From positions 2,232,001 through 2,296,000 of the forward strand of contig NZ_AP023176.1 in the NCBI RefSeq assembly GCF_013426895.1: a stretch of 64,000 nt of DNA. The letters run 5' to 3'. The notes beneath the pieces are model-generated. The model had not been told where the DNA came from. It saw nothing but the letters and a program-made list of their open reading frames with translations, and made no database searches. Both the position numbers and the translations under genes were made by a program. Origin of the DNA: Paraburkholderia largidicola (lineage in GTDB: Bacteria; Pseudomonadota; Gammaproteobacteria; Burkholderiales; Burkholderiaceae). Positions 62,424 through 64,000 of this stretch are shown in pieces (position 1 is the first letter of the stretch; every line of letters starts with the position of its first letter).

Positions 62424-62981
62424 CTACAGACGCCCCGGTCGCGGATCAGCCACGAAGCCATCGCGATTGGGCATGCGAACCGACGCCAGCGAATGCGCAT
62501 CGAGACGCGCGTCGTCGGGCACGATGCCGTTCTGGTTCAGAATCCACGCGCTCACCGCATAGACCTCATCGGCGCTGAGCGATTGCGGCGCGTTGTACGG
62601 CATCGCACGGCGGATGTAGTCGAAGAGCGTCGTCGCGTACGGCCAGTAGCTGCCTACGGTGCGCTTCGGATTCGCAGACGCAAGCGTGCCGCGTCCGCCA
62701 ATCAGTTGATCGCCGATCAGCCCTTCTCCCTTCGCGCCGTGGCACGCGGCGCATTTGGCCGCGAAGACCTTGCCGCCCATCGCGACGTCGCCGCTGCCGG
62801 CGGGCAATCCGTGGCCATCGGGCGCGACGTCGATGTTCCATGCGGCGATGTCGGCATCGCTGACGGGCGTGCCGATCGCATCGGCGGATTTGCGCAGATC
62901 GGCATGCAACGCGGTCAACGAAGTCGAGCACGCAGCAAGCGACACGCAAAGCAAAGACGCCCGAAAAATGGACTTAAGCAT
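62424..62981 (-). CDS. c-type cytochrome subunit of sulfite dehydrogenase
   Basis: The 185-residue monohaem cytochrome c has CAACH at residues 77-81, an axial Met candidate in AMPYNAP, and an N-terminal export signal with a lipobox-like SLAAC (Cys18). It accepts electrons from the molybdenum sulfite dehydrogenase encoded immediately before it (8-nt overlap) and passes them to the respiratory chain, as SorB or SoxD does. It is convergent with the monooxygenase gene, 32 nt apart. Confidence 0.88.
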   Translation of the reverse strand: MLKSIFRASLLCVSLAACSTSLTALHADLRKSADAIGTPVSDADIAAWNIDVAPDGHGLPAGSGDVAMGGKVFAAKCAACHGAKGEGLIGDQLIGGRGTLASANPKRTVGSYWPYATTLFDYIRRAMPYNAPQSLSADEVYAVSAWILNQNGIVPDDARLDAHSLASVRMPNRDGFVADPRPGRL

Positions 62982-64000
62982 TTTTCACGCTTCCATCGGC
63001 GCCGATGCGCCACTGGTGAATGCCGTTGTAGTGATAGGTCGAGTTCAGTCCGCGCGCCTGCACGAGTGCCTCGCGCGTCGGCTGCACATAACCGGTCGAA
63101 TCCGTGGCGCGCGACAGAATCGCTGCTGGTTCGCCGTTCCAGACCCAGCCCGACTGAAAGCGCGTCAATGCGCGATCGCGCGGCGTGTCGTCGAGCGTCG
63201 CGTCCTGCCAGGTCTTTCCGCCATCCGTCGAGACTTCGACCCGGCGAATCGCGCCGCGCCCCGACCACGCGATACCGACAATCGGATAAAAGCCGTGCAC
63301 CGTCAGCTTTTGCCCCGACGACGGCCGCGTAATCACCGACTTCGCGTCCATCTCGAACACGAACTGCCGCGCGCTTCCATCCGGCAGCAGCCCCGTGTAT
63401 TTCGATGTTTCCTCGCGCGTTTCCAGCGGCGCATCGACGATCTTCAGACGCCGCAGCCACTTCACGTTCGTATTGCCTTCGAAGCCCGGCACGAGCAGCC
63501 GCAACGGATAACCGTTCTCGGGCCGCAGACGTTCGCCGTTTTGCGCATAGACGACGAGCGCGCGGTCGAGAATGCGGTCGAGCGGCAGGCTGCGCGTCAT
63601 CGCGGCGGCATCCGCGCCTTCAGCGAGCAGCCATTTCGGCGCACGTCCGTCCGTCGCTGCCGCAAGTCCGCCCGTCGCTTCGAGCAAGGTCGACAGACGC
63701 ACGCCCGTCCATTCGCAACAGGACAGCAGCCCGTGCGTGATCTGCACAGGCAGGCCGCTCGGGCCTTTCCATTCGCTCCCCGTGTTGCCCGAGCATTCCA
63801 GGAAATGAATCCGCGACTCCGACGGCAGACGCAGCAGATCGTCCATCGTGAAGAGCTTCGGCTCGCGCACGAAGCCATGCACGACGAGCCGGTGTGCGTC
63901 GGGATCGATATCCGGCACGCCGGAATGATGACGCTCGTACACGAGCCCGTTCGGCGTGATCGTGCCGTGCAGGTCCGCGAGCGGCGTGAGCGACGAGGCC
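62974..64000 (-). CDS. Molybdopterin sulfite dehydrogenase (SoxC/SorA type), 5'-truncated by the window
   Basis: At least 341 residues of a sulfite-oxidase-family enzyme; the frame is open to the window edge and the N-terminus, with its expected Tat signal, lies outside. Visible are LADLHGTITPNGL, the molybdopterin-binding HHSGVPDIDPDAHRLVVHG, the molybdenum-ligand Cys in RIHFLECSGNTGSEW, and the dimerisation domain with WSGRGAIRRVEVSTDGGKTW. It oxidises sulfite to sulfate in the periplasm, using the cytochrome encoded downstream. It would detoxify sulfite released by the neighbouring monooxygenase. The first visible GTG-like start near 63942 is internal. Confidence 0.92.
   Translation of the reverse strand, partial: ASSLTPLADLHGTITPNGLVYERHHSGVPDIDPDAHRLVVHGFVREPKLFTMDDLLRLPSESRIHFLECSGNTGSEWKGPSGLPVQITHGLLSCCEWTGVRLSTLLEATGGLAAATDGRAPKWLLAEGADAAAMTRSLPLDRILDRALVVYAQNGERLRPENGYPLRLLVPGFEGNTNVKWLRRLKIVDAPLETREETSKYTGLLPDGSARQFVFEMDAKSVITRPSSGQKLTVHGFYPIVGIAWSGRGAIRRVEVSTDGGKTWQDATLDDTPRDRALTRFQSGWVWNGEPAAILSRATDSTGYVQPTREALVQARGLNSTYHYNGIHQWRIGADGSVKNA

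Overview
The window is GC-rich bacterial DNA and looks like a secondary (accessory) replicon of a Burkholderiales bacterium, most likely Paraburkholderia, Caballeronia or Burkholderia. Evidence is the pair of Burkholderia-type trimeric porins, the LctP, PepSY/DUF3325/DUF3649 and large fused indolepyruvate oxidoreductase genes, and the many MFS, ABC, LysR, IclR and AraC genes. No transposase, phage gene, CRISPR array or replication origin was seen. Species-level assignment is not possible by eye.

Layout. 0-2.7 kb: an anion:cation symporter and a D-2-hydroxyacid dehydrogenase, then a small DUF2934 protein. 2.8-6.0 kb: an arsenic operon on the minus strand (arsR-arsI-arsC-acr3-arsH) with overlapping genes and a clear ArsR operator. 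6.1 kb: tRNA-Leu(GAG) with its own promoter. 6.5-10.5 kb: a polar amino-acid ABC transporter and an IclR regulator. 11-29 kb: an aromatic-acid catabolic region with a lactonase-like beta-propeller, an AraC regulator, two paralogous porins, a Tsx-like outer-membrane channel, a chemoreceptor and a seven-gene operon (two 4,5-dihydroxyphthalate-decarboxylase-like proteins, LigJ-type hydratase, LigI-like amidohydrolase, MFS importer, LigB-like ring-cleavage dioxygenase, HpaI-type aldolase). 29-36 kb: an orphan solute-binding protein, an exported alpha/beta hydrolase, and a LysR/aconitase-family/MFS set. 35.7-40.3 kb: LysR and the divergent 1195-residue indolepyruvate ferredoxin oxidoreductase. 40.9-45.4 kb: an iron-uptake unit (TonB receptor, PepSY, DUF3649, DUF3325) with Fur boxes. 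45.4-50.4 kb: AraC, class II aldolase, MHS-type transporter, aromatic FAD monooxygenase. 50.7-56.1 kb: katG, lactate permease, PhoU. 56.3-64 kb: a methyltransferase, a sulfonate-type ABC transporter with two different permeases, a DszA/NtaA-type flavin monooxygenase, and a convergent cytochrome c/sulfite dehydrogenase pair running off the window edge.

The main discovery candidate is a 34-bp element present five times (12441, 14986, 15080, 27583, 28985). Each copy reads toward one gene of the aromatic region and each has a -10-like hexamer exactly 20 nt further downstream. Together they define an apparent regulon: lactonase, both porins, the Tsx-like channel and the decarboxylase/ring-cleavage operon. 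The operon itself looks like an incompletely described meta-cleavage route: it has a LigJ-type hydratase but no LigC dehydrogenase, LigA subunit or LigK aldolase, and its LigB-like enzyme seems to carry Gln where the first-described enzymes have a metal-ligand His.
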